Assembly (NCBI GenBank): GCA_022822185.1
Contig: JAJECE010000062.1
Coordinates: 1 to 40,134 of the forward strand
Direction: 5' to 3'
DNA: 40,134 nucleotides
From: Rhodothermales bacterium
Lineage (GTDB): Bacteria; Bacteroidota; Rhodothermia; Rhodothermales; Bin80
The first letter of the stretch is position 1. Every line of letters begins with the position of its first letter. Below the pieces are notes generated by a model. It ran no database searches. It saw nothing but the letters and a program-made list of their open reading frames with translations, and was not told where the DNA came from. The translations under genes and the position numbers were made by a program. Shown here in pieces: positions 26,323 through 36,672 of the stretch.

Positions 26323-26480
26323 TTATTATGGAGATAGAACTGCTGACGATCTGCCGACCATTCCGTTTGCCGGAACAGACCATATTGATCTCCGAGGGAA
26401 TGAAGGACTCAAGAGACCAATCATCAGACGCAATTCCCTATTATCCCCCCTGGCCTACCGTAAAATCTCCAATTGATGTG

Positions 26481-26509
26481 TTGCATGAAAAGGTTTTCTT
26501 ACGTATATT
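26481..26509 (+). promoter_or_regulatory. Possible promoter for the secreted-protein/TonB operon
   Basis: TTGCAT (26481-26486) and TATATT (26504-26509, 5 of 6 to TATAAT) are exactly 17 bp apart, about 100 bp before the ATG at 26608. A near-palindrome GAAAAGGTTTTC lies in the spacer, where a repressor such as the upstream LacI-family protein could bind. This is a by-eye match; the promoter consensus of this lineage is unknown. Confidence 0.35.
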
Positions 26510-26607
26510 AATGATTCGCTGGAGTATTGCAGCCTGTTTCGTTGTAAATTTACTCGCAGTCTGCTCTACTCTGGAGGATTTTTTTGCAAAACCAAATTGG
26601 GAAACCC

Positions 26608-29478
26608 ATGAAACATTTACTTACCCCATTCCTCACACTTGCACTCGTACTTGCAGGAGTTACGCGTACCTACGCACAGGATGCTGGCCCGGCGCTTGGT
26701 GACGACTTCATCTTCTTTGTCAACGAGGTTAACACGATGGTGCCGATGGCAGATGGCAATGTGGTTGACGATCCCGCGGATGCCACGAACAAGGTCATTG
26801 AATATCCATACAGCGATTTTTTCTTCGGTGCATTCCGTTTCCCCTCGGATGTAGGAGTGGATATGTCCAAGAACCGCATGGACGGCGATGTCCTTCATGC
26901 CCGAATCTGGGTCCATCCCGATAATGCCGGTAAGGGAAGGGTTCATATCATGTTTGAGGACAAAACGGATGGCAGCGGTGCGGATGACGGTTCAGCGGAC
27001 CTGCCCTTCCGTCTGGTCTGGCAGATCCCCGAAAGTATGCGCAATGGTATGTGGCACGAAATCTCAGTCCCATTCCCACCAGCTACCTACGCCGAACTGG
27101 AAGCGGCAAAAGCCGCCAAAGAACTGGATGGGCTGGACAGCCTGTGGGTTTACGCCGGTGCGTGGTCCAGTGGGCAGTTTTCGGTTGGACTTTTTGACAG
27201 ACTGGGCCCCAACACCACCGAGAAGCCTGAACTCTGGAAAGAATTTGAGTGGACGAATGTGCAGAACCTTGGAGTGCAATTTGACCATAATACAGGTGGA
27301 GGACCGATTTATATAGACGATGTCTATATCGGAGATAAAGATCTGGACATTTCTGCGACCCCCGGCCCGGCGCTCGGCGACGACTTCGTCTTCTTTGTGG
27401 AAGGAGTCAATACCATGGTTCCGGAATTCAATGGAGCGATTATTGACGATCCCACGGATCCTGACAATAAAGTGATGCAGTACAACTACGAAAACTGGTC
27501 ATTCCAGGCATTCCGCTTTCCCCCGGCGGTCGGGGTGGATATGTCAAAGAACCGGATGGACGGCGATGTGCTTCACGCACGAATCTGGGTTGACCCCGCA
27601 AATGCAGGACAGGAAAGGGTACAGTTGATGATGGAGGATAAGGCCTTTCAGCACCCAACGGATGCCGCAGAAGATGATCTGCCCTTCCGTCTGGTCTGGC
27701 GGATTCCTGAGAATATGCGTGATGGCCAGTGGCATGAAATCTCCGTACCTCTCCCCCCTGCCACCTACACCGAACTGGAGGATGCAAAGTCAGCCATGGA
27801 ACTGGATGGCTTGGACAGCCTCTGGAAATATGTCGGTGCATGGTCAGGCCGGGGAGCAGACTTCTCTTCCGGGGTGGAAGACGAATTAGGACCCAATACC
27901 ATGCATAATCCTGAGTTGTGGAAAGAATACGAATGGACGAATGTGCAGAACCTCGGGGTCCACTTTGACAATAACACGGGTGGTGGACCGATTTATCTGG
28001 ATGATGTCTACATCGGCGCGAAGGATCTGGATCTGTCCGGCAATATTGCACCGCCACCACCCGCAATGGGCGTATCTGCGACGGCAATGGCCGACAGTAA
28101 TGTCGTTTCCTGGGCAAGTGTCGAAGGCGCAGGCGGGTATAAGGTCTATTACAGCCTGACAGCAATCACAGATGTGGAAGCCGTCAGTGTCGGACTTGTG
28201 GCACAGGTTGACGGCAATACCACCTCCGCCTCCCATAAATTCAAACTGCCCCATTCATCACTCGGACCGCTTACGTTGCATTATGCGGTCACCACACTGA
28301 ATGACTCGGGCGTTGAGAACAACGACATTTCCATGAGTACCGCCAGCGTTGCGAATGAGAACCTTCCGACGCAGGGCTACATAACGGAACTCACCGAGGA
28401 TCAGGCAAATCACCTCAGTGATCTGCTGTTTGACGATTCCTTTGAGGATATTGCGGACGGGTTTCCAGAGGATTATAAGCCCATTGTCATCAATATGGAA
28501 AATTCGAAACCTGGAGACGGCGGTATGCTCAGTGAGGATGACGACCTTAGCGGCAAACTGTGGGCAGGCTACAGCGCGGATCCTCCGGAACTCTATCTCT
28601 ATGTCGAGGTCACCGATGATCAGATCTCGCTGCAGGCGGCCGGCGGGAATCCCGCTGACGGCTGGCAGCATGACAGTATTGAATTCGGATGGGGCAATTA
28701 CGACGTACGAAAGGTGCCACTTGGTGGAATCTTTACCGGCTCCCCGCACACGAATATTGCACGTGGCGAGTTCGCAGACTACCAATTCCGTATCGGTGGA
28801 CTCGGAGATGGGACAAAGGCAGGCACGGAAGCCTATGCATATGTGGGCTGGAGTATTGATGCGGCTCCGCAAGGCGGAGGGGCAATCTATGATCAACGCA
28901 TGGATGCAAGCGGGGCGGTCGCGGGATACAAAATCCTTTCCCTGTTCCCCCTGGATCAGATCCAAAGTGTAGACAGCATGGATGCCGTTACCCCCCTGCC
29001 TACAGGAGATGAAATCGGCTATTATCCCTTCAACTTCGTCCTGAATGACGGGGACGGAGGAAACCGGGATAACCAGATCCAGTGGTCGATTAAAGCCAAT
29101 GCCGATGGCCAATGGTGGAATACGCCAGCACAGTGGCCCGCGGTCGCACTGGTGGGCATGGCCATGGAGGATACCACCCGGGTGGACATTGCCGTTGAAG
29201 AACTCCCGGGAGAGATTGTTCTGGACCAGAATTATCCGAACCCGTTTAATCCAACCACGTCCATTCAATTCTCGCTTCCCGCTGCCGAAACCGTCACCCT
29301 GCGCGTATTTGATTCGCTGGGACGAACCGTAACAACGCTGCTGGATCGAAAACCGCATATGGCCGGAAAACACATGGTTCAGTTTGATGCAGAGGGACTG
29401 GCCTCCGGTGTCTACTTCTACCGGCTTGAAGCAGGTTCGTCGGTACTGATGACCCGACGCATGCTCCTGCTCAAATAA
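26608..29478 (+). CDS. Secreted multidomain protein with tandem modules and C-terminal sorting domain
   Basis: A 956-residue exported protein from the ATG at 26608, with a signal peptide ending at TRTYA-QD. Two tandem modules of about 225 residues (coded roughly by 26690-27350 and 27364-28040) are close copies, both with PALGDDF, NTMVP, VGVDMSKNRMDGDVLHARIW and GGPIYxDDVYIG; they resemble beta-sandwich carbohydrate-binding modules. A fibronectin-III-like stretch follows, then a DOMON/CBM9-like domain (WQHDSIEFGWGNYD). The end is a Por/T9SS-type A sorting domain beginning NYPNPFNPTTS and finishing SGVYFYRLEAG. It would be exported and attached at the surface or released, probably binding a polymer. 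It precedes the TonB receptor with a 1-bp stop/start overlap. Confidence 0.85.
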   Translation: MKHLLTPFLTLALVLAGVTRTYAQDAGPALGDDFIFFVNEVNTMVPMADGNVVDDPADATNKVIEYPYSDFFFGAFRFPSDVGVDMSKNRMDGDVLHARIWVHPDNAGKGRVHIMFEDKTDGSGADDGSADLPFRLVWQIPESMRNGMWHEISVPFPPATYAELEAAKAAKELDGLDSLWVYAGAWSSGQFSVGLFDRLGPNTTEKPELWKEFEWTNVQNLGVQFDHNTGGGPIYIDDVYIGDKDLDISATPGPALGDDFVFFVEGVNTMVPEFNGAIIDDPTDPDNKVMQYNYENWSFQAFRFPPAVGVDMSKNRMDGDVLHARIWVDPANAGQERVQLMMEDKAFQHPTDAAEDDLPFRLVWRIPENMRDGQWHEISVPLPPATYTELEDAKSAMELDGLDSLWKYVGAWSGRGADFSSGVEDELGPNTMHNPELWKEYEWTNVQNLGVHFDNNTGGGPIYLDDVYIGAKDLDLSGNIAPPPPAMGVSATAMADSNVVSWASVEGAGGYKVYYSLTAITDVEAVSVGLVAQVDGNTTSASHKFKLPHSSLGPLTLHYAVTTLNDSGVENNDISMSTASVANENLPTQGYITELTEDQANHLSDLLFDDSFEDIADGFPEDYKPIVINMENSKPGDGGMLSEDDDLSGKLWAGYSADPPELYLYVEVTDDQISLQAAGGNPADGWQHDSIEFGWGNYDVRKVPLGGIFTGSPHTNIARGEFADYQFRIGGLGDGTKAGTEAYAYVGWSIDAAPQGGGAIYDQRMDASGAVAGYKILSLFPLDQIQSVDSMDAVTPLPTGDEIGYYPFNFVLNDGDGGNRDNQIQWSIKANADGQWWNTPAQWPAVALVGMAMEDTTRVDIAVEELPGEIVLDQNYPNPFNPTTSIQFSLPAAETVTLRVFDSLGRTVTTLLDRKPHMAGKHMVQFDAEGLASGVYFYRLEAGSSVLMTRRMLLLK

Positions 29479-32243
29479 TGCAGACTCTATCGGGGCGCAG
29501 GCATACTGGATTCAGCATAATCCTGCTGTTGCTTTGTATTGGCGGGGCAGGCAGTCTATCTGCCCGCCCCGCCAGCGGCCCGACCGGCAAGATTGCCGGG
29601 AGAGTTCTTGAAGCAGGCACCGACCTGGGATTGCCCGGGGTGAATGTGGTCATTGAGGGGACATCCATCGGCGGGGTCACCGATGTAGACGGATATTATC
29701 ATATCCTGAATGTTCCGCCCGGTACCTACAGCGTCCAGGCTTCTTTTATCGGGTTTGCAACGGTGACCACACAGAATGTGCGCGTCGTTCAGGACCAGAC
29801 CTCCACCGTAAACTTTGAACTGCGGGAAGAGACCATTGAAGGGGAAGAACTGGTCGTGGTGGCCGAACGCCCCATTGTCGAAATGGATCGCACCACAACC
29901 ACATCGGTGATTGATGCCGAGCAACTTGAGGTGCTGCCCGTTACCAATGTACAGGATGCCATCAACCTGCAGGCAGGGGTTGTGGACGGGCATTTCCGGG
30001 GCGGGCGCACCGGCGAGGTGACCTATCTGGTCAATGGTGTCCCCATTACCAATGCCTTCAGTAAGGATGCCGCATTTGATATTGAGCAGAATATGGTGGA
30101 AAGCCTGGAGGTCATCAGTGGGGTCTTCAATGCGGAATATGGTCAGGCGACCAGCGGTGTCGTGAATATCGTCACCAAAGATGTCCCCGACAAATGGAGC
30201 GGCTCCCTGCTTGCCTACGCAGGCGCAATCGCAAGCAACCGGAATCTGGAATTTGTCAACCGGACGACATCCCCCGGACCGGCACTCTCCTACTCCGACT
30301 TTGCCCCGGATACAATCTCTTATGCCGATGCCGCCAGCCTTCCCAATCTGGTGGATGTTCAGGCATCTCTCGGAGGCCCCATCATTCGTGACCGTTTCGG
30401 GATTCAGGGAACCGTTCGATACCTGCAGGATAACTCTCACTTTATCGGACGAAATTTATTCACCCCGTCAGATTCATCCCAAAACCTGAATACCGGATTA
30501 CCCCCAGAGGCATGGATCATCGCCTCCTCAGGAGACGGAGACTTTGTGCCCCGGAACCGTACAGATCGCGTATCCGTGAATGCGACCCTCGGCTACTCCC
30601 TGACTTCCCGGCTGAAGTTTGACTACAATGTGTTCCTTCAGTCCGGCACCTTTAAGCCGTACAGTCATTTTCGAAAGTACACGCCGGACGGGATTAATAC
30701 CGTTCACTTTTTTAATCAGACACACATTCTGGGAATCCGTTACACCATTGGCAATAGTGCATTTGCCAATCTGTCCTACAGTTATCTGCATGACAAGACG
30801 GATGTCTATCTCTATGAATCTCCCTTTGATGAACGCCATGTGAGCAGTGATTTTGGGTTTTTGCAGGGAGCCAATGCATTTGCGGTGGGCGGCAATGATC
30901 TGTCCAACAGCGACCAGCTCACAGCAACGCATACCATTGTCGCCGACTACTCCCATCAACTCAACCGGGTACATCTGGTCAAAATCGGTGTCCAGACCCG
31001 CTGGCATACACTGGATAATCGGGATTTTGGCATTGAACGCTCCTTCCGGACCGGAAACCTGCCGCAGCCCTCCCCTGACCAGTTCGCGGACAATCTCCTC
31101 CAGGCAAAACCGGTGGAGATGTCCGCGTACATCCAGGATAAAATGGAGTTTACAGGACTGATCGTGAATGCAGGCCTGCGTTTTGACTACTTTGATCCGG
31201 ATTATTTATCTCCCATTGACTGGGGACAGGGAGAACTTGACGAAATCCCCGACCCGGACAACCCGGGCAGCACACGCTCCAACCGTGAGCCCGCCAAAGT
31301 GGATATGCAGCTTAGCCCTCGCCTCGGGGTGGCATTCCCGATTTCGGAGACAGGTGTGATGCGTTTTTCCGCGGGACTCTTCTTCCAGATTCCCTCATTC
31401 GGGCTCCTCTACACCAATCCTGAATATGAGGTCAATCCGGCTTCCCTCTCGAACTCATTCGGCAACCCCGGTATTAATCCTGAACGCACCCTCTCGTTTG
31501 AGATCGGATTGCAGCAGGGTTTCACCAGCCGCATTGGAATGGAGATCACCATCTTTTCCAAGGATGTGCGGAACCTGACCGGACAGGAAATCTCCCGAAC
31601 TCCGCAGGGCGACTTCGTGATCCGGTGGATCAACCGGGATTACGGGACGATCCGGGGCCTCACATTCTCCCTGTTCCAGCGGCCGGGCGGCCGCCTGAAC
31701 TGGACCATTGACTATACCCTGCAGTTTGCAGAGGGAACCTCCTCCAGCCCCGGAGAGGCGTTCGGCCGCCAGCAGGCCGGACTGGATGAAATCCTCTCCC
31801 TTGTTCGCCTGGACTGGGACCGCCGACATGTACTCAACAATACGATCACACTGGAACCTGTCTCCGGGCTCTCCATCACGTTCATCAACCGGCTGCAGAG
31901 TGGTACGCCTTACACAACGGTGCGGGAATTTATTCGCTCCGTAAAAAAGAATAATGCGACCAAACCGCTCATCTTCGGGACAGACGTACGCATGTATTAC
32001 CGTATTCCCGGAATCGGCCCGAACGTACAATTATTCCTGCAGGCACAGAATGTCTTTGATACCGTTCAGGAAGTTGGCGTATACGAAGATACCGGCCGTG
32101 CCGATGAATCCGTTACTCTAGAACTCTTCCGGCGGACCGGTGCACAGGTCGGCGGACTCAACAGTCTGGATGAATTCTATTATCGGCAGGAAAATTTCGG
32201 GGCACCCCGCAAGGTCAGTATTGGGCTCAACTACCGTTTCTGA
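29478..32243 (+). CDS. TonB-dependent outer-membrane receptor with CarboxypepD_reg-like domain
   Basis: A 921-residue TonB-dependent receptor. A signal peptide (to about LSARPA) is followed by a CarboxypepD_reg-like beta-sandwich (GKIAGRVLEAGTDLGLPGVN), the plug domain (VLPVTNVQDAINLQAGVV, then SLEVISGVFNAEYGQATSGV), and a large beta-barrel ending in NYRF. This is the SusC-like architecture used in Bacteroidota to take up oligosaccharides, peptides or other large nutrients, but no SusD partner is present; the neighbouring 1125-residue secreted protein may replace it. Start and stop codons overlap on both sides (TAATG and TGATG), so it sits inside an operon. Confidence 0.93.
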   Translation: MQTLSGRRHTGFSIILLLLCIGGAGSLSARPASGPTGKIAGRVLEAGTDLGLPGVNVVIEGTSIGGVTDVDGYYHILNVPPGTYSVQASFIGFATVTTQNVRVVQDQTSTVNFELREETIEGEELVVVAERPIVEMDRTTTTSVIDAEQLEVLPVTNVQDAINLQAGVVDGHFRGGRTGEVTYLVNGVPITNAFSKDAAFDIEQNMVESLEVISGVFNAEYGQATSGVVNIVTKDVPDKWSGSLLAYAGAIASNRNLEFVNRTTSPGPALSYSDFAPDTISYADAASLPNLVDVQASLGGPIIRDRFGIQGTVRYLQDNSHFIGRNLFTPSDSSQNLNTGLPPEAWIIASSGDGDFVPRNRTDRVSVNATLGYSLTSRLKFDYNVFLQSGTFKPYSHFRKYTPDGINTVHFFNQTHILGIRYTIGNSAFANLSYSYLHDKTDVYLYESPFDERHVSSDFGFLQGANAFAVGGNDLSNSDQLTATHTIVADYSHQLNRVHLVKIGVQTRWHTLDNRDFGIERSFRTGNLPQPSPDQFADNLLQAKPVEMSAYIQDKMEFTGLIVNAGLRFDYFDPDYLSPIDWGQGELDEIPDPDNPGSTRSNREPAKVDMQLSPRLGVAFPISETGVMRFSAGLFFQIPSFGLLYTNPEYEVNPASLSNSFGNPGINPERTLSFEIGLQQGFTSRIGMEITIFSKDVRNLTGQEISRTPQGDFVIRWINRDYGTIRGLTFSLFQRPGGRLNWTIDYTLQFAEGTSSSPGEAFGRQQAGLDEILSLVRLDWDRRHVLNNTITLEPVSGLSITFINRLQSGTPYTTVREFIRSVKKNNATKPLIFGTDVRMYYRIPGIGPNVQLFLQAQNVFDTVQEVGVYEDTGRADESVTLELFRRTGAQVGGLNSLDEFYYRQENFGAPRKVSIGLNYRF

Positions 32244-35200
32244 TGCAGTGCACAAAACTTCAATACATCCTGATTGGTCTGGGCTTGCTCTATATCCTGC
32301 CCGCGATCACGCAGGGGCAGAATATTCCTGCTGACCTCAGGGGAGACGAAGATCTGATTGCACGCGGGGTACTGGACGGAAACCTGATTGAAACCAACTT
32401 CCGGAATCACGGCGAACTTGCGCGATGGAATGACATCCCGTGGGGGATCTGGCCGCGCGGCATCGGCGGGCGTCATATTGATGGCGTGGGAATCATGGTC
32501 GCCGGACAAGTTCCCGGGGAGCGTCTCAAATGGCCGGATTTTTTTCCTGGAGCCCGAAGCGATACCATCCTGAATCCGGTCATCCTGACGTACCGGGATT
32601 TTGGCAAACGGTTAAGTCCGGATGGCTCCCTCTGGGGATGGACTCCGCTCCCGGGCTTCATGAATGAGAATCGCCTGGATCCAATTACCGGTCAGCGAAC
32701 GCCAACCCCCGCCCTTAGCGATGACCCCACCTCCTGGCCCCAATTCTGGCCTGACCGGCTGAACAACCCGGACGATCCCGGCTGGCCGGGAAACTGGAAC
32801 GGCTTCTTTGGGCGGAGCGTCTTCAATGCCGATCTGGAAAGTTTCTATGTGATGGATGACTTTACAGATCTCGAGTATGCCATTGATTCCGAAACCCGGC
32901 GCCCGAACAGTGAATACGGCGTGTATTATGCAAGCAGCGCAGACTCCACCATCGGAGGAATGGGATTGCAAACCCAGGTTCGTCTGTTTCAGTGGGCGAA
33001 TGTGCTGGCCGAAGATCTCATGTTCATTCTCTATCGGATTTCAAACGTCACCAATAAAACGCATACGGATCTTTATCTGGGACAAATCATGGATTATGGC
33101 CTCGGCAATGAGGAGGGCGACGAGAATGCTGCATTCAACCCGCAGCAGGATGTTGCCTATGGATGGGATCAGGACGGGATTGGCACACGTCCGACGGGAG
33201 GCAACTACGATCTGGGATACACCGGGTTTGCATTCCTTGAGAGCCCGGCCCGGGCGAGTGATGCACTGGATAATGACGAAGACGGCATGACCGATGAATC
33301 CCGGTTTAACGGACCCGGCACCCTTGTGGAGGGGCAGCAGCAGATCCTGGGAGTTGCCAACTCCATGTACAACACGGCAGATTTTGAGGCCTATTATGGC
33401 CCCATTGAGTCACGCCCGGCCTATATTGCCGGACGCTGGTGGACCGGAGATGAGAACATGGACTGGGTTGGCTTTTCCGATGAAAATGACAACGGAGTTC
33501 TGGATCCCGGCGAAGCACTCAATAATGATGTAGGCCGGGATGGCCAGGGACCCTTTGATCTGGGATACCCCGGGCCGGATGACGGAGAGGCGGACGGAAT
33601 TCCAACGCTTGGAGAGCCCAATTTTGATGAACTGGATGTAGACGAGTCTGACCAGGTTGGCCTGACCGGGTTTGATTTGCAGACCCGCCCCTTTTATGAA
33701 AGCGGAGACAACCTGCGTGATGACGCGTGGATGTGGGATCGAATCATTAATAATGCCCAGTTCCCTCTGGGAACCAAACCCGAAGAATTCAAAGCAGATC
33801 TGGAACCCTTCATCCTTTTCTCGTCCGGCCCGATTGGCCTTGAGTCCGGCGGAACCGACTTCTTCTCCACGGCCTGGATCTTTGGAGAAGATGAGCGTGA
33901 CTTCTTTAAGAACCGTCGTACCGCCCAAAGCATCTTTAACGCGGACTATACGTTTGCCCAGCCCCCATTCCTGCCCGCACTGACCGCTGTTCCCGGTGAT
34001 GGACGCGTTGTGCTTAGCTGGGACACCGTGGCCGTCCGAAGTTTTGACCGCTTTACTCAGGAATTCGACTTTGAGGGATTCAAACTCTACAAAGGGACCG
34101 ATCCCCTGCTCTTTGATGCACGCACCATTACGGACATAGACGGTACCGCCACCTTCTATAAGCCCATTGCTCAGTGGGACCTCGATAATGATATCCAGGG
34201 GCCCGTCACCGTTCTAGAAGGAGAGGCGGTCTACAATCTAGGGGACAATACCGGACTTCAGTTTTATTACATTGACGAAGATGTCACCAACGGGATTACC
34301 TACTATTATGCGCTCGTGGCCTATGATCGGGGATTTGGGGATCCTGATGATCTGTCAAAAGAATCCATTGATCCGCAGGAGAACTCCTTCAATGTCAGTG
34401 TAAATCAGGCAGGACGCTTAACCGGGTTCTCACGCAATGCGGCCGTTGTTGTCCCCCGATCTGCCCCTGTCGGATATGTTGAGGGCGGCGCAAATGAGGA
34501 TCTGAGCCGCGTGACCCAGGGGCTTGGATCCGGATCCATTCATGTTCGGGTGATCCAGGAACTGCAAGCTGACTTTGACGGGATCTACCGGATTTCTTTC
34601 TTTAGCGAACCCATATCCGAAGTTTCAGATCTGTACCGGACAAGGGCCTATGATGTGATCAATATCGTTTCAGGTGAAACGCTCATTGATCCCTCTCCAA
34701 TCATTGATGCGACTCCTCCTGCAGGTGGATTTATCATTGACATCAACAACATTGAGTGCCCTGCCCCACTGGGCTGCGAATTGGATGCACTGCAAACGGG
34801 CTTCCTGGCCAATGAAGGGACCGAAAATGAAATTTATGACCTGGATCCGCGCACTCTGGATGGGTACTCCACCAACTGGATTGCTTCGGTAGACCGGGAT
34901 ACCACATCGGCCTTCAGTGCATCACCGGACGACTATCAGCTCATCTGGGTATCCCCCAGTGATTCTCTTTATCGTCCGCCGCGATTCTTCGGTTACCTGC
35001 GGGATGAGGTTCCTGTTTTCACCATCAACAAAACCAAAAACACCCCTGCAGAACTCTTTATGCAGGACACAAATGACAGCGGAGTATTTGATGCCGGAGA
35101 TCAGGCGATTATTGCGGAGCGGCCCGGAAATCGCGGCCCCTGGCGTTTTCGTTACCGGATCAAATTCAACTCTCCTGACGGGAGTTCCAATCCTCCTTCT

Positions 35201-35620
35201 GCCGGGAATTCCTTTCATATAAGTAGCAGAAAACCGTTCGCAACTGGAGATTTCTTCCAGTTCACCCTGCGTTCATCGCAGATTGATACGGATCTGGCAC
35301 GCAGCGAGCTGGACCGGATTGCCGTGGTGCCCAACCCCTATGTAGGCACCTCTTCGTTTGAGCCAAGGAGCCAGATTGAAGGCCGGGGGGAACGGCGAAT
35401 ACAGTTTATTAACCTTCCACCCCAGTGCACCATACGCATCTTTAACATCCGTGGAGAACTGATTCGCACCCTCCATCATGATGGGGGCACCAGTGATGGG
35501 GCCGAGTGGTGGGATCTCCGAACGGAAGAGCAGCAGGATATTGCCTACGGCGTGTATGTGTTCCATGTTGAAGCCCCCAACATTGGTGAGCATGTGGGAA
35601 AATTCGCCCTTGTTAAATGA
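32243..35620 (+). CDS. Large secreted partner protein with C-terminal sorting-like domain
   Basis: A 1125-residue exported protein: signal peptide ending near ITQGQ, then a large region without a recognised catalytic domain. It has acidic Ca-binding-like stretches (DNDEDGMTDE, DENDNGVLDPGE, DGEADGIPTLGE), a fibronectin-III-like segment around residues 570-700, and a C-terminal FlgD/Por-like sorting domain (RIFNIRGELIRTL, then YGVYVFHVEAP). Proteins of this type follow TonB receptors and precede PorV-like barrels in Rhodothermota, Ignavibacteriota and related genomes. A surface or receptor-partner role is inferred. It overlaps its neighbours by 1 bp (start) and 4 bp (end). Confidence 0.8.
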   Translation: MQCTKLQYILIGLGLLYILPAITQGQNIPADLRGDEDLIARGVLDGNLIETNFRNHGELARWNDIPWGIWPRGIGGRHIDGVGIMVAGQVPGERLKWPDFFPGARSDTILNPVILTYRDFGKRLSPDGSLWGWTPLPGFMNENRLDPITGQRTPTPALSDDPTSWPQFWPDRLNNPDDPGWPGNWNGFFGRSVFNADLESFYVMDDFTDLEYAIDSETRRPNSEYGVYYASSADSTIGGMGLQTQVRLFQWANVLAEDLMFILYRISNVTNKTHTDLYLGQIMDYGLGNEEGDENAAFNPQQDVAYGWDQDGIGTRPTGGNYDLGYTGFAFLESPARASDALDNDEDGMTDESRFNGPGTLVEGQQQILGVANSMYNTADFEAYYGPIESRPAYIAGRWWTGDENMDWVGFSDENDNGVLDPGEALNNDVGRDGQGPFDLGYPGPDDGEADGIPTLGEPNFDELDVDESDQVGLTGFDLQTRPFYESGDNLRDDAWMWDRIINNAQFPLGTKPEEFKADLEPFILFSSGPIGLESGGTDFFSTAWIFGEDERDFFKNRRTAQSIFNADYTFAQPPFLPALTAVPGDGRVVLSWDTVAVRSFDRFTQEFDFEGFKLYKGTDPLLFDARTITDIDGTATFYKPIAQWDLDNDIQGPVTVLEGEAVYNLGDNTGLQFYYIDEDVTNGITYYYALVAYDRGFGDPDDLSKESIDPQENSFNVSVNQAGRLTGFSRNAAVVVPRSAPVGYVEGGANEDLSRVTQGLGSGSIHVRVIQELQADFDGIYRISFFSEPISEVSDLYRTRAYDVINIVSGETLIDPSPIIDATPPAGGFIIDINNIECPAPLGCELDALQTGFLANEGTENEIYDLDPRTLDGYSTNWIASVDRDTTSAFSASPDDYQLIWVSPSDSLYRPPRFFGYLRDEVPVFTINKTKNTPAELFMQDTNDSGVFDAGDQAIIAERPGNRGPWRFRYRIKFNSPDGSSNPPSAGNSFHISSRKPFATGDFFQFTLRSSQIDTDLARSELDRIAVVPNPYVGTSSFEPRSQIEGRGERRIQFINLPPQCTIRIFNIRGELIRTLHHDGGTSDGAEWWDLRTEEQQDIAYGVYVFHVEAPNIGEHVGKFALVK

Positions 35621-36672
35621 TCCCTGTCATCCGCATCCTGATCCGCCAGTTTGTACTGCCGATACTCCTGCTCTTCGGCAGTTCAGATCTCGTGTTTGCA
35701 CAAAGCCGTACGGGAACCACTGCCGCCAGTTTCCTGACGCTTGGAACCGGTGCACGGGGACAGGCACTAGGGCATGCCTACACCGCCGTCGCAACCGGTG
35801 CAGACGCACTTTTCTGGAATCCTGCCGGTGCAGCCCGTTCCTACGGGAATCATGGTTCGGGAAGCGTATTCCTCTCCCATTCGCGCTGGTTTGCAGACAT
35901 TGACTACAATGCTGCAGGAGTGGTTGTGCCAGTATTTGGGGATCGGATCCTGGGACTGAGCGTCGCCGCCGTGAACTACGGCGACATGATCGTACGGACC
36001 GTCGCATTGCCTGAAGGAACCGGGGAAACCTTCCGTGCAAGCGATTTCAGTTTAGGTCTCACCTACGCACAGCCGCTCACCCAGTCCTTCTACTTTGGCG
36101 GGACCGCCAAGTATGTGCGTCAACAGATCCGGGATATGACCGCCAGTACGATTGGCTTTGACTTCGGATTTGTGTTGCAGTCCGAATATCTGCGTGGGTT
36201 GATTATTGCAGCCTCTATCCAGAATTTTGGCGGGAAGATGCAGATGACCGGTGTCAACAGCATTGTATTTGTTGACATTGACGAGACGATCAGCGGCAAT
36301 AACCCCGATATCCCGGCCCGCATTGAGATGGATTCCTGGGATTTGCCGCTCTCTTTCAAGTTTGGCATTGCCATGCCCGTAGTGAAGGCCGGCATGATTG
36401 AGTTATCTGCTCTGGCGGATATACAGCAGAGTAACGATAACAGTTTGAACGCAGATGCGGGAGCACAGTTACGTGTCCGCAACCGAACCTTTAATTTTGA
36501 TCTCCGGGGCGGGTACAAGGATCTGTTTCTGGACAATGTAGACAGTCACCTGACGTTTGGCGCTGGAGTAGATGTGCGCACCTTCGGTGTCCGGCTTGGC
36601 TTTGATTATGCATATACGCCATTTGATCTTCTTGGGCAAACGCAGGTGGTGGATTTTCGGGTCTACTTCTGA
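35617..36672 (+). CDS. PorV/PorQ-family outer-membrane barrel protein
   Basis: A 351-residue protein with a signal peptide (cut near DLVFA-QS) and the N-terminal PorV/UPF0164 pattern LTLGTGARGQALGHAYTA followed by ADALFWNPAGAA. The rest is beta-rich and ends in VDFRVYF, typical of an outer-membrane barrel. In the type IX secretion system PorV shuttles sorting-domain proteins to the attachment complex; PorV-like paralogues lie next to dedicated cargo in many FCB genomes. The two upstream secreted proteins with sorting domains fit as its cargo. Its ATG overlaps the previous stop by four bases. Confidence 0.88.
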   Translation: MIPVIRILIRQFVLPILLLFGSSDLVFAQSRTGTTAASFLTLGTGARGQALGHAYTAVATGADALFWNPAGAARSYGNHGSGSVFLSHSRWFADIDYNAAGVVVPVFGDRILGLSVAAVNYGDMIVRTVALPEGTGETFRASDFSLGLTYAQPLTQSFYFGGTAKYVRQQIRDMTASTIGFDFGFVLQSEYLRGLIIAASIQNFGGKMQMTGVNSIVFVDIDETISGNNPDIPARIEMDSWDLPLSFKFGIAMPVVKAGMIELSALADIQQSNDNSLNADAGAQLRVRNRTFNFDLRGGYKDLFLDNVDSHLTFGAGVDVRTFGVRLGFDYAYTPFDLLGQTQVVDFRVYF

